Virus record (IMG/VR): IMGVR_UViG_3300010883_000370
Location: 1 to 26,314 of that record
Direction: 5' to 3' (one strand)
DNA length: 26,314 bases
Source: a virus
Below the pieces are notes generated by a model that saw only the letters and a program-made list of their open reading frames with translations, made no database searches and was not told the DNA's origin. Positions 1 through 6,527 of this stretch are shown piece by piece; positions within the stretch are counted from its first letter, which is position 1; the number at the start of each line of letters is the position of its first letter. The translations under genes and the position numbers were made by a program.

Positions 1-89
1 CCATTGTAATCATACTCAGTTATCTTATCTATTAGTATGCGATGCTTATTATACAATACGTTTATTATGTTATCGTTAGTTGTCTTCAT
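1..89 (-). CDS. Partial hypothetical early protein (C-terminus beyond window)
   Basis: An open frame starts with ATG at 89 and runs leftward off the window edge with no stop in its 29 visible codons (begins MKTTNDNIINVLYNK). Function is unknown. Support comes mainly from context. A perfect sigma-70 type promoter lies just upstream at 128-156. The leader contains an AACACTAACG element that is also found before the gene ending at 820. A GAGAG stretch 7 bases before the ATG could act as a weak ribosome site. It is too short to judge by composition, and a chance open frame is possible. Confidence 0.5.
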   Translation of the reverse strand, partial: MKTTNDNIINVLYNKHRILIDKITEYDYN

Positions 90-127
90 TGTGTTACTCT
101 CTCGTTAGTGTTACTTGTTATACCTAT

Positions 128-156
128 ATTATATACTATAGGCTAGTATGTGTCAA
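128..156 (-). promoter_or_regulatory. Sigma-70 type early promoter P1
   Basis: On the minus strand TTGACA (156-151) is followed by a 17-base spacer and TATAAT (133-128), the full consensus. It lies just past the stop of the 38-residue gene and reads into the partial gene at the window edge. TTGCCC immediately precedes the -35, as at the promoter at 1189-1217. Confidence 0.85.
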
Positions 157-165
157 GGGCAATCG

Positions 166-282
166 TTAGTATTTTAAAAGAAAATCACCTATTTCTCCAA
201 TCCACCAAGCTAGTGAAAATGTCATAATGACAAGGATAAGTAAACCGCCGCCAAGTCCAAACGCATCAAAAAACTTCTTCAT
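166..282 (-). CDS. Small single-span membrane protein, 38 residues
   Basis: ATG at 282 to TAA at 166 gives 38 residues starting MKKFFDAFGLGGG. A strong AAGGAG ribosome site sits 8 bases before the ATG. Residues about 13-29 form one hydrophobic helix (LLILVIMTFSLAWWIG), preceded by two lysines and followed by an acidic and then a basic residue, which fits a single membrane span with a short tail. A consensus promoter lies 40 bases upstream (322-350). Function is unknown. Tiny early phage membrane proteins often act on host envelope or superinfection processes, but nothing here shows which. I trust it as a gene because promoter, ribosome site and membrane pattern agree. Confidence 0.75.
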   Translation of the reverse strand: MKKFFDAFGLGGGLLILVIMTFSLAWWIGEIGDFLLKY

Positions 283-321
283 ATCAAATCTCCTTAAGAT
301 TGCTTAACTTCTTATATGTTA

Positions 322-350
322 AGTATACTATATATATCGACACATGTCAA
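322..350 (-). promoter_or_regulatory. Sigma-70 type early promoter P2
   Basis: Minus-strand TTGACA (350-345), a 17-base spacer, then TATACT (327-322). The predicted transcript starts near 315 and carries AAGAAGTTAAG at 313-303, an element repeated after the promoter at 776-804. It drives the 38-residue membrane protein. Confidence 0.85.
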
Positions 351-453
351 GCTAAACATTAGAATAAAGTAGAAAATAAAGAAAGTATTTTCCTTAGTGA
401 GACTCAATCTCAACAAGGGGGGCCGGCCCTCCCGTTTCGCAGTTTGTCAAGCC

Positions 454-723
454 CTAATTTGAACCGTATTGATTACAGTAAGCCTGCTTGAGCTTACCGT
501 ATTCGTTACGTCCAACCTTGAACGCGGCAACTTGCCAATGCGGGGCGTACTCTGTATTGAGTACGATTTCAACATCACCAAATTCAGCGATGTAATTGGC
601 GGCGGCTTTGGGATTGCTCACCATTCTATGAGCGTCTGTTTTGGGCATCTCAACAGAGTGACCCTTCCAAACGTCATTTAACATCTCGGTAGTAAACTTT
701 AGGTTGGAGATTTTCATAGTCAT
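454..723 (-). CDS. Hypothetical early protein, 89 residues
   Basis: ATG at 723 is chosen over the ATG two codons later because AAGGA sits 8 bases before it. The product is a small soluble protein with no membrane segment and no motif I recognise. It has a mixed charged N-terminal half and a C-terminal part rich in aromatic residues (Tyr, Trp and Phe around residues 58-86). It has its own consensus promoter (776-804) with a conserved leader element, like its neighbours, which marks it as one of a set of separately transcribed early genes. A host-takeover role is plausible by position only. An open frame on the other strand (469-681) is an antisense shadow. Confidence 0.8.
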   Translation of the reverse strand: MTMKISNLKFTTEMLNDVWKGHSVEMPKTDAHRMVSNPKAAANYIAEFGDVEIVLNTEYAPHWQVAAFKVGRNEYGKLKQAYCNQYGSN

Positions 724-775
724 ATTGTTGTTCCTTTCAAGAACGGGTTGTAATGTCTTAACTTCTTATGTTCTT

Positions 776-804
776 ATTATACTATTATTATCGGCATATG
801 TCAA
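776..804 (-). promoter_or_regulatory. Sigma-70 type early promoter P3
   Basis: Minus-strand TTGACA (804-799), a 17-base spacer, then TATAAT (781-776), a full consensus match. CTTAACTTCTT on the plus strand at 757-767 places the AAGAAGTTAAG leader element at the same distance from the -10 as in P2 at 322-350. It drives the 89-residue protein. Confidence 0.88.
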
Positions 805-819
805 GGGTAAACTTTAACA

Positions 820-1032
820 TTAACCAATTAAACTATGGAATACTTCAAGTTTATTTTGAGCATTCAATCGCAAACGAACACCGTCTGCATTGACTACATA
901 CCAACTATCGTTAGCGAAGTCCATACGTCGCATGTAATCTAGTGCATCTTGCACTGTAGTAAAGTTAGCATACACATCATAGCTAGTGCCGATGTGCTTG
1001 ATAACTCTTACGTCGTGGGCTTTAGTAGTCAT
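820..1032 (-). CDS. Hypothetical early protein, 70 residues (or 105 from the upstream start at 1137)
   Basis: The frame is open back to an ATG at 1137, but I prefer the ATG at 1032. A consensus promoter (1075-1103) lies inside the longer version, and the extra 35 residues are Asn/Thr low-complexity sequence that reads as leader rather than protein. A GGAG motif stands 11 bases before the 1032 ATG. The leader shares the AACACTAACG element with the gene at the left window edge. The 70-residue product (MTTKAHDVRVIKHIG...) has a mixed alpha/beta look with no motif I know. Function is unknown. The longer form could still be made from the second promoter at 1189-1217. Confidence 0.7.
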   Translation of the reverse strand: MTTKAHDVRVIKHIGTSYDVYANFTTVQDALDYMRRMDFANDSWYVVNADGVRLRLNAQNKLEVFHSLIG

Positions 1033-1074
1033 AGTCTTGGTTACTCCGTTAGTGTTGTTGTTTGTCATGCTTGT

Positions 1075-1103
1075 ATTATATACGTTGTTGTTGTTGTCGT
1101 CAA
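1075..1103 (-). promoter_or_regulatory. Sigma-70 type early promoter P4
   Basis: Minus-strand TTGACG (1103-1098), a 17-base spacer, then TATAAT (1080-1075). It lies within the N-terminal extension of the longest open frame and therefore argues for the internal start at 1032. Confidence 0.8.
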
Positions 1104-1188
1104 GAGCAATCTGAATTTTATTTGTATTATTTGTCATCTTTATTATTGCCTTTGTTTGTTGCTTAACTTCTCTATTACTTATATCGTC

Positions 1189-1217
1189 ATTGTATCATAA
1201 TAACTTTAGTCCGTCAA
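1189..1217 (-). promoter_or_regulatory. Sigma-70 type early promoter P5
   Basis: Minus-strand TTGACG (1217-1212), a 17-base spacer, then TACAAT (1194-1189), followed by a variant AGAAGTTAAG leader element at 1171-1162. It stacks upstream of the promoter at 1075-1103, so the 820-1032 gene may have two promoters. It could also produce the longer protein starting at 1137. Confidence 0.7.
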
Positions 1218-1384
1218 GGGCAACTAGTATATTTTATAGGAATAATGGCAAGTATTTCGGGAGGCGCCACCCCCACGCCTTTTAACTCCAAACTCAAAAA
1301 CATCCCTTCTTGCCTGAAAAAGGCCGGGTGGTTCAAACACAATTCGCTGACGCTCAACAGTATGTCTTACTCAAACCTCCACCA

Positions 1385-2230
1385 TCAGCCCCCTTTCCTG
1401 TCGATGAACTTAAGCATCGAATCAGCCCCTCTAGAATCCCACGAGGCTCCCTTGGCCATATTGTCCTCAGCCCAGAGTGGCTGCAAGTTGGAATAGTGAA
1501 AGCAAATATACACCTGTTTCTCGTCGGTGAAGTCAAATGAAGCGCATGGTCTTATGTGGTCTATATGCCACCCTCTGAGACCGTAGTTGTCCCAACCCAT
1601 TCCCGGACTAAACTGTCTCTCAAAGTGCAGCACGAGCTCCCTTGCTGTGCATCCGATGTACTTCAGGGTTGTGTCTGACTTCCTCAACCCCATGTCCCCC
1701 AACACCCTCTTGATTCTCTTGCTTTGGTTTCTTTTGATCTTAACATGAAGTCGCTTTCTGTATTCTGATAGCTTATCGGGGTTATCTTTTCTGTATCTGC
1801 CCTGCCATTTCTTACGATATTCTTTGTTTTTCTGATAGTAGTCCTTGTGGTACTGCTTCTTGTCTTCATATGTTTCAAAATGGCGTTTCTTGGCGTATCC
1901 TTTACTGCAGGTAATGCACATTGCCGTTTTTCTATATCTGTGAGAGGGGTAAAACGTATCTACTGGTTTCCTCTCGCCGCAAACTTTACATGGTTGCCCG
2001 TTTTTATCACAATCTTCTTTTAATTCAGCGGCACGCTCTAATCTAGCTGCACAGGTTCTCGCCGGGATTAGTTTCCCCTCTCCGCGTCGCCGTCGATCCT
2101 CCCACGCTCTGCTTACAGCGTTATGGCATTTTTTGCATTTAGCGCGTAGTTTCCCCGCACTCGCAACAGGAAAGAACTCCCTAGTATATTCCTTAGCCTC
2201 GCCACACCCACTACATTTCTTAAATTCCAT
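1385..2230 (-). CDS. HNH homing-type endonuclease with two zinc ribbons
   Basis: The product is 281 residues from ATG at 2230. I chose this start because AAAGGAGAG lies 5 bases before it. The frame is open further to 2323, but no ribosome site supports that start. Two CxxC...CxxC zinc-binding stretches lie in the N-terminal third (CSGCGEAK...CKKC and CKVCGERK...CITC). A long Lys/Arg/Tyr-rich DNA-binding middle follows. The C-terminal HNH nuclease core has WHIDHIRPCASF, then FHYSNLQPLWAEDNMAKG. This is the layout of free-standing phage HNH endonucleases that cut DNA at specific sites and spread by homing. It has no consensus promoter of its own, unlike its neighbours, and somewhat higher GC, both consistent with later insertion. 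A host-DNA degradation role is the alternative. Confidence 0.88.
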   Translation of the reverse strand: MEFKKCSGCGEAKEYTREFFPVASAGKLRAKCKKCHNAVSRAWEDRRRRGEGKLIPARTCAARLERAAELKEDCDKNGQPCKVCGERKPVDTFYPSHRYRKTAMCITCSKGYAKKRHFETYEDKKQYHKDYYQKNKEYRKKWQGRYRKDNPDKLSEYRKRLHVKIKRNQSKRIKRVLGDMGLRKSDTTLKYIGCTARELVLHFERQFSPGMGWDNYGLRGWHIDHIRPCASFDFTDEKQVYICFHYSNLQPLWAEDNMAKGASWDSRGADSMLKFIDRKGG

Positions 2231-2677
2231 TTTCTCTCCTTTGTATCTATAGACCCCCGGCTTTCTACCCTCCACGCAATAATACGCGGGGCACAAATCT
2301 ATCATCAGTGGGCAGCCTTTCAATACTATTGCGCGGATGGTGTGTGAGAAAGCTTACAACTCACAAGTATTGTCCACAGGCTTGCATAGATGGGTGATCT
2401 CATGCCTACCCGCCCCTGACCATCACGTTTTCTAACCCGCTCATCTTCCGCAACATAAAGTTACCATAGAACTGCAATGCCTAGACAGCAGAATTTATTT
2501 TACTAGGCCATATTTCGGTGAGAGATCACGATCTGATAGATCTTCTAGTAGATTATAGTGTCTCACCTATGTAAATGCAACAATCTTCGGTAGAATTCTG
2601 CCATAATCGTGCAATTTGCTTCGTTAGGGTGTATAATAGAGTAATGAAACAAACAATCTAACTGATTAGAGATCATT
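2231..2677 (+). other. Divergent gene-free region rich in inverted repeats
   Basis: No convincing gene lies here. Three dyads are visible: TGTGAG/CTCACA (2343-2348 with 2360-2365), GCCTAG/CTAGGC (2479-2484 with 2503-2508) and GGTGAGA/TCTCACC (2517-2523 with 2561-2567, enclosing 37 bases). A GCAGAATT near 2488 recurs inverted as AATTCTGC near 2594. The left arm leaves leftward and the right arm leaves rightward from here, and a promoter-like site (2629-2639) closes the region. A regulatory hub or replication origin would fit, but neither is shown. I found no tRNA. Confidence 0.5.
2629..2639 (+). promoter_or_regulatory. Putative late promoter L1 (GTGTATAATAG)
   Basis: GTGTATAATAG ends 38 bases before the first plus-strand gene. 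The identical 11 bases occur before the portal gene (9637-9647), and both copies continue with one variable base and GTAA. No -35-like hexamer stands at the right distance (GTGCAA is there), unlike the left-arm promoters. It probably serves the operon starting at 2678, which includes the sigma-like factor itself. Confidence 0.6.
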
Positions 2678-2833
2678 ATGAATGACAAGAAAAAAGAAGA
2701 ACCCACCAGAACCTTCAGCTGTATGTTCACAAAGGGCACGGCCAAGCTGGAAGAGGAAGTGGAAAAGGAATTAGACGCCGAGGATAAATCTTTAGGAGAA
2801 CTTTTGGATGAACAACCCGAAGAGCAAGAATGA
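2678..2833 (+). CDS. Small acidic hypothetical protein, 51 residues
   Basis: ATG at 2678 to TGA at 2833 encodes 51 residues, starting MNDKKKEEPTRTF and ending in a run of Glu and Asp (about a third of all residues are acidic). It is the first frame after the promoter-like site at 2629-2639 and overlaps the next gene by 26 bases, whose ribosome site AGGAG lies inside it. No motif is recognised. The ribosome site is weak (AGAG, 6 bases upstream). It may be a small virion or regulatory protein, or a leader frame coupling translation of the next gene. Confidence 0.6.
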   Translation: MNDKKKEEPTRTFSCMFTKGTAKLEEEVEKELDAEDKSLGELLDEQPEEQE

Positions 2834-3641
2834 TTTCACTACTGGGTACTTAGAATCCGCCGGTTCTAGCTATGACAAACAGAGATTAGTGCTACTTGGT
2901 AAAAGTAACTTCGCTCATTGCCCACCGCAGTACCGTGATGGAGCAACGGAAGGTAGATTTGACGAACTTCTCCTTAGAAATGCTTACAAAATTGGCATAA
3001 GGTTCTTCTACCACTTAGAACAATTTAAAAGAGACAGTCCCCATGTGGAAAAATCGGTCACTTTTGCCGAACAAGGGGTAGGTTACATCGAAAAAGAAGA
3101 CGACAAGCTATTCTTCTGCCGAGAAAACTCATGCTACAGTGGTCGAGATGCCTTTTCTCTAACTTATAACACTATAGGCGTACCCCCTGAGCATATATCT
3201 GGTGATGACCCCCTAATTATCCACTCCATTGCCCCAAAAAACTACATACACGCACTTGCCACGCCCCATTCCATCATAGCTTCTATCGACTCTTTCACCC
3301 CTACTCCAGTCGAGCTCGAAGAAAACTCCCTTCTAGGTCGCAAAGACAATAGGGTCCAGTCAATAGACAAGGATGAACTTAGAGAGATATTAACAGATGA
3401 AGCAATTATTGACTCAGTAAAGAAAACCCAATCACAACTCGCCCTTTCCAGCCGCCGAGTCAATCTAACTCGTAAGAATTCTGTCTTATCAGCCCCAATC
3501 ATTCGAGCCTATCCCCCGTATAAAGACAATCAGAAGCCAAAAGCACAAAAGGGATCAATAATATATAACGAGACCACCGATTGTCTAGAATATTTCACAG
3601 GAACTCAATGGAGAATTATAAAGTCGGAGCTAAGTGATTGA
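2808..3641 (+). CDS. Probable virion structural protein, 277 residues
   Basis: ATG at 2808 follows AGGAG by 9 bases. No enzymatic motif is visible. The last 25 residues (KGSIIYNETTDCLEYFTG, then a TQW) match a short motif I know from many phage tail and fibre proteins, where a GSIIYN strand is followed by a turn and an aromatic-Gly-x-x-W strand. That suggests a virion component such as a neck, tail-completion or fibre-associated protein. The central part is of mixed composition with no coiled coil. Its stop overlaps the TTG start of the next gene by 3 bases. Exact role is unknown. Confidence 0.7.
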   Translation: MNNPKSKNDFTTGYLESAGSSYDKQRLVLLGKSNFAHCPPQYRDGATEGRFDELLLRNAYKIGIRFFYHLEQFKRDSPHVEKSVTFAEQGVGYIEKEDDKLFFCRENSCYSGRDAFSLTYNTIGVPPEHISGDDPLIIHSIAPKNYIHALATPHSIIASIDSFTPTPVELEENSLLGRKDNRVQSIDKDELREILTDEAIIDSVKKTQSQLALSSRRVNLTRKNSVLSAPIIRAYPPYKDNQKPKAQKGSIIYNETTDCLEYFTGTQWRIIKSELSD

Positions 3642-4141
3642 AAATACCTGCGAATATGACAGAACAAGAGGTAATGGACACCATAATGCTCGTTGTTAAC
3701 AGAACCGCCCCTAAATATACATTTTACGGCTACACTGTTGATGATATAAAACAAGAATCCTTTATTATATGCATGGATGCCCTTAAGAGATACCAAGAAG
3801 GACGCCCATTAGAAAACTTCCTAGCAGTACATCTCTCCAATAGACTAAAGAACTTCGTAAGAGATAATCACTTTACCAAAAAAGAAGAACAAAAGGCTAA
3901 GGTTATAATGCCCGGCCAACTTTCCAATGACAACACTATCGTTTCGCCGCAAAGCCTGCAGGCTAAACATCAGAACAAAATAGATACAAAAGAAATGCAG
4001 AAAATCGTGGACAGCAAATTACCAGCAGAGTACAGAGCGGATTATTTGAAAATCGTGAATGATGTATACGTACCAAAAAAGCAACGAGAGGAAGTACTCG
4101 GTTGTATTTACCAAATTTTAGAGGAGCATGGTCATGCGTAA
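3638..4141 (+). CDS. Compact sigma factor, probable late-gene sigma (T4 gp55-like)
   Basis: The product is 167 residues. The start is TTG at 3638, overlapping the upstream stop, with CGGAG 8 bases ahead; the next ATG (3656) has no ribosome site. Residues about 33-77 (YTVDDIKQESFIICMDALKR, then FLAVHLSNRLKNFVRDN) match sigma-70 region 2, which binds the beta' coiled coil and the -10 element. No region 4 is recognisable afterwards, and the total length is close to T4 gp55 (185 residues), the late sigma that reads only a TATAAATA box. I infer that it directs host RNA polymerase to the GTGTATA(A/T) sites in the right arm. Membership of the sigma family is likely; equivalence to gp55 is inference. 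Confidence 0.72.
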   Translation: MKIPANMTEQEVMDTIMLVVNRTAPKYTFYGYTVDDIKQESFIICMDALKRYQEGRPLENFLAVHLSNRLKNFVRDNHFTKKEEQKAKVIMPGQLSNDNTIVSPQSLQAKHQNKIDTKEMQKIVDSKLPAEYRADYLKIVNDVYVPKKQREEVLGCIYQILEEHGHA

Positions 4142-4919
4142 GGGACGTATCTCTAAAAAAGAGGCAGATTTCATACAAAAAAATATCAGAGTACTTTCAC
4201 ATGAGGAAATTGCTGAACACCTAGATAGGGACCCTGCTAGCATCAAGGACTTTATCAAGCGCAAGTTCAAGGTGGGATTAACCTCTGAAGAAGAGGCAGC
4301 CTACGAGCTGGAGACACGACCCTACTGGTCAGAACTAAAGCAGCAGTTTTCAGAACAGGAATTAGAACTATTTAAGTATCATTGGTCCAGAGTCATATCA
4401 CAGTTTAAGGACGACGTGATTCCTACAGAAGAGATACAAGTTGTTGATCTTATTAAATTGGAGCTACTCATGAACAGGTGCCTCAAAATAAATAAGAGTA
4501 ACATGGACCAGATAGATGCATTTACACTACTTATAAGCGAGGAGAGGTCTCTTGATCCAGACCAGCAGGATGTGGACACTATAATTAACCTAGAACGGCA
4601 AGTGGCATCCCTGAGGGCGGCTCAAGAGTCCCTGAATCGTGACTACAGAGACTTACAGACTAAGAAGAACTCTATGCTTAAAGAGATGAAGGCGACGCGA
4701 GAGCAGCGTGTGAAGCGCTATGAGGATAGTAAGCACAGCTTCACTGGCTGGGTCATACATCTCATCAGCAATCCAGAGATAACTCGTTCTTATGGAAGAG
4801 AGATGGAGAAGATGCGTCTCGCTATGGAGAAGGAGAAGGAGCGACTGGGGCAATTTCACCAATACGAGGATGGACAGGTGGATCAGCCCTTCCTGACTCC
4901 TGAAACAGCTAAGGATTAA
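4134..4919 (+). CDS. Helix-turn-helix and coiled-coil protein, candidate small terminase
   Basis: I take the ATG at 4134 because GAGGAG lies 7 bases before it; the ATG at 4128 is only one base away from that site. The product is 261 residues. Residues 1-45 form a DNA-binding helix-turn-helix (SKKEADFIQKNIRVLSHEEI, then AEHLDRDPASIKDFIKRKF). Residues about 145-240 are a long charged coiled coil. An N-terminal HTH plus oligomerising coil, encoded in the same operon as the large terminase, is the pattern of a small terminase subunit that recognises phage DNA for packaging. Six genes separate the two, and no family signature is conclusive, so a transcription regulator remains possible. Confidence 0.5.
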   Translation: MRKGRISKKEADFIQKNIRVLSHEEIAEHLDRDPASIKDFIKRKFKVGLTSEEEAAYELETRPYWSELKQQFSEQELELFKYHWSRVISQFKDDVIPTEEIQVVDLIKLELLMNRCLKINKSNMDQIDAFTLLISEERSLDPDQQDVDTIINLERQVASLRAAQESLNRDYRDLQTKKNSMLKEMKATREQRVKRYEDSKHSFTGWVIHLISNPEITRSYGREMEKMRLAMEKEKERLGQFHQYEDGQVDQPFLTPETAKD

Positions 4920-4930
4920 AAGGAAACAAG

Positions 4931-6001
4931 ATGAAGAAAGCAATTATATTTGGGGTAACGGGCCAAGACGGTAGTCATTTAGCTGACTTGCTGTTGAGCA
5001 AGGGTTACAATGTAATCGGAGTAAACAGGAGAGCCAGTACAGATAATACTGAACGAATTAGTCACGTCTTGGATCACACAAGTTTCAATCTGGTTCAAGC
5101 GGACATAACAGATGCTCATAGTGTATATCAGGTGTTTAAAGATAACGATGATGTAGATGAAGTCTATAATCTTGCAGCACAATCCCATGTAGGAGTGTCT
5201 TTTAAGCAACCAGCACTAACTTGGGATATAACAGGCAAAGGATGTTTAAATATCTTACAGGCTATTGTGGAACTAGGTGTATTTGGATGCAGGTTTTATC
5301 AAGCATCTAGCAGTGAGATGTTTGGTGCTTCATATGATATCGACAGGGATCAAGTGAAATATCAAAACGAAGAAACTAAGTTCCTGCCTCAGTCACCGTA
5401 TGCTATTGCTAAGTGCGCCTCTCACTACATGACGAGACTTTGCAGAGAAGGATACGGAGTTCACGCAAGCGCGGGAATACTATTCAATCACGAAGGCCCC
5501 AGAAGGGGCGTAGACTTCGTAACTAGAAAAATAACAAAGTGGATTGGAGAGTTTCTTAGTTGGTGCAAATCAAAAAAAATCGAACCCTCCGAGTTAGTAT
5601 TTGATGGTGGAAATGTCTATATTCCGGGAAGAACGAACAAAGACCAAGGATTTCAGTTTCCAAAGCTGCGTCTGGGAAACCTTGAAGCATTTAGGGATTG
5701 GGGGTATGCGGGAGATTATGTTGAAGCAATGTGGATCATGCTACAACAGGAACAACCAGATGATTATGTTATCTGTACCGGGGAGACCCATACTATTCGA
5801 GAGTTTCTCAGCGTGGCATTTGGATACGCTGGGTTAGGGGAGTACAACGACTTTGTAGTACAGGACCCTGAATTCTATAGACCAGCTGAAGTGGACTACC
5901 TAAGAGGAGATAATACAAAAGCGAAAACCAAATTAAACTGGGAGCCTAGACACTCTTTTGAGGATCTAGTTAAGCTGATGGTGGACCATGACTTACAATG
6001 A
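4931..6001 (+). CDS. gmd: GDP-mannose 4,6-dehydratase
   Basis: A full-length (356-residue) NAD(P)-dependent short-chain dehydrogenase of the GMD family, which converts GDP-D-mannose to GDP-4-keto-6-deoxy-D-mannose, the precursor of GDP-fucose, GDP-rhamnose and related sugars. The nucleotide-binding loop GVTGQDGS lies at 8-15, SSSE at 126-129, and the catalytic YAIAK (Tyr157, Lys161) follows. Family signatures FNHEGPRRG (186-193), GNLEAFRDWGYAGDYVEAMW (249-268) and YRPAEVDYLRGD (316-327) are all present, so it should be active. AAGGAA precedes the start. It is embedded between a DNA-binding protein and packaging genes. It could modify phage glycans or alter host surface sugars. No partner reductase or glycosyltransferase is in the window. 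Confidence 0.95.
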   Translation: MKKAIIFGVTGQDGSHLADLLLSKGYNVIGVNRRASTDNTERISHVLDHTSFNLVQADITDAHSVYQVFKDNDDVDEVYNLAAQSHVGVSFKQPALTWDITGKGCLNILQAIVELGVFGCRFYQASSSEMFGASYDIDRDQVKYQNEETKFLPQSPYAIAKCASHYMTRLCREGYGVHASAGILFNHEGPRRGVDFVTRKITKWIGEFLSWCKSKKIEPSELVFDGGNVYIPGRTNKDQGFQFPKLRLGNLEAFRDWGYAGDYVEAMWIMLQQEQPDDYVICTGETHTIREFLSVAFGYAGLGEYNDFVVQDPEFYRPAEVDYLRGDNTKAKTKLNWEPRHSFEDLVKLMVDHDLQ

Positions 6002-6246
6002 AAACTTATAAAGTCTATATGGATTTGACTTTGGTAATATACCAATTGAAAAAGTTTGACTTAAAGGAATACAACACAGCTTTTCCAATAGTATTTGTTG
6101 AATCAGACGACCCTGATGGAGCATGTTACAAGGCTATCTACAAATTAATGCAAGTCATATTAAAACAAGACGATTCCCTTGAGACAGCAATTTTATGCAA
6201 AAGATTAAAAGATGATACCAGAATAATAAAAGTTTTTGTACCATGA
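5998..6246 (+). CDS. Hypothetical protein, 82 residues
   Basis: The start ATG overlaps the gmd stop (ATGA), and the stop overlaps the next start in the same way, so it is a translationally coupled member of the operon. The sequence (MKTYKVYMDLTLVIYQLKKF...) alternates beta-strand-like and helical stretches and is soluble. No domain is recognised and no function can be assigned. Confidence 0.8.
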   Translation: MKTYKVYMDLTLVIYQLKKFDLKEYNTAFPIVFVESDDPDGACYKAIYKLMQVILKQDDSLETAILCKRLKDDTRIIKVFVP

Positions 6247-6527
6247 GAAGAAATTACAGCGATCCAGTATACAAGGACTGGCGAAAGAAAGTTTACAAGC
6301 GAGATGGTTACAAATGCCAGATGCCGGGTTGTAGCTCGAAGTTTAGATTACAAGCACACCATATAAAAAAGTGGTCAACCGCCGCTGCGTTGAGATACGA
6401 TGTTGATAACGGAATAAGCCTATGTCGTGAATGTCACGATGGAATAAATGGGTCAGAGTCACATTACGAAACAACATTTCACTTAATAGTATCTAAAACA
6501 AATGCCAAAATACGCAAAAGCACCTAA
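6243..6527 (+). CDS. Small HNH endonuclease, packaging-associated type
   Basis: The product is 94 residues. A zinc-binding pair C25/C30 and C61/C64 brackets the HNH core: H39-H40 in LQAHHIKKW, N56 in DVDNGISL, and H65 in CRECH. The N-terminal WRKKVYKRDGYKCQ is the usual lead-in of this family. Small HNH proteins next to terminase genes are known to assist cutting of packaged DNA in HK97-like phages (gp74), and that is the role I favour given the terminase four genes downstream. The start overlaps the preceding stop (ATGA) and its end overlaps the next gene by 26 bases. A homing function is less likely at this size. Confidence 0.88.
   Translation: MRRNYSDPVYKDWRKKVYKRDGYKCQMPGCSSKFRLQAHHIKKWSTAAALRYDVDNGISLCRECHDGINGSESHYETTFHLIVSKTNAKIRKST

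Noticed and set aside
415-433. GC-rich palindrome around GGCCGGCC as a terminator for the 454-723 gene
   Set aside because: The stem has almost no loop and no T run follows on the minus strand. It may be chance or a restriction-type palindrome.
1245-1540. Plus-strand frames at 1245-1496 and 1310-1540
   Set aside because: They are largely antisense to the HNH gene, with no convincing ribosome site or domain.
2231-2323. Longer HNH start at 2323
   Set aside because: No ribosome site there, whereas AAAGGAGAG stands 5 bases before the ATG at 2230. The two zinc ribbons remain intact from that start.
2517-2567. tRNA-like element with a 7-base-pair end stem
   Set aside because: It has only 51 bases, with no anticodon arm, T loop or CCA-like end. 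It is kept only as a dyad in the divergent region.
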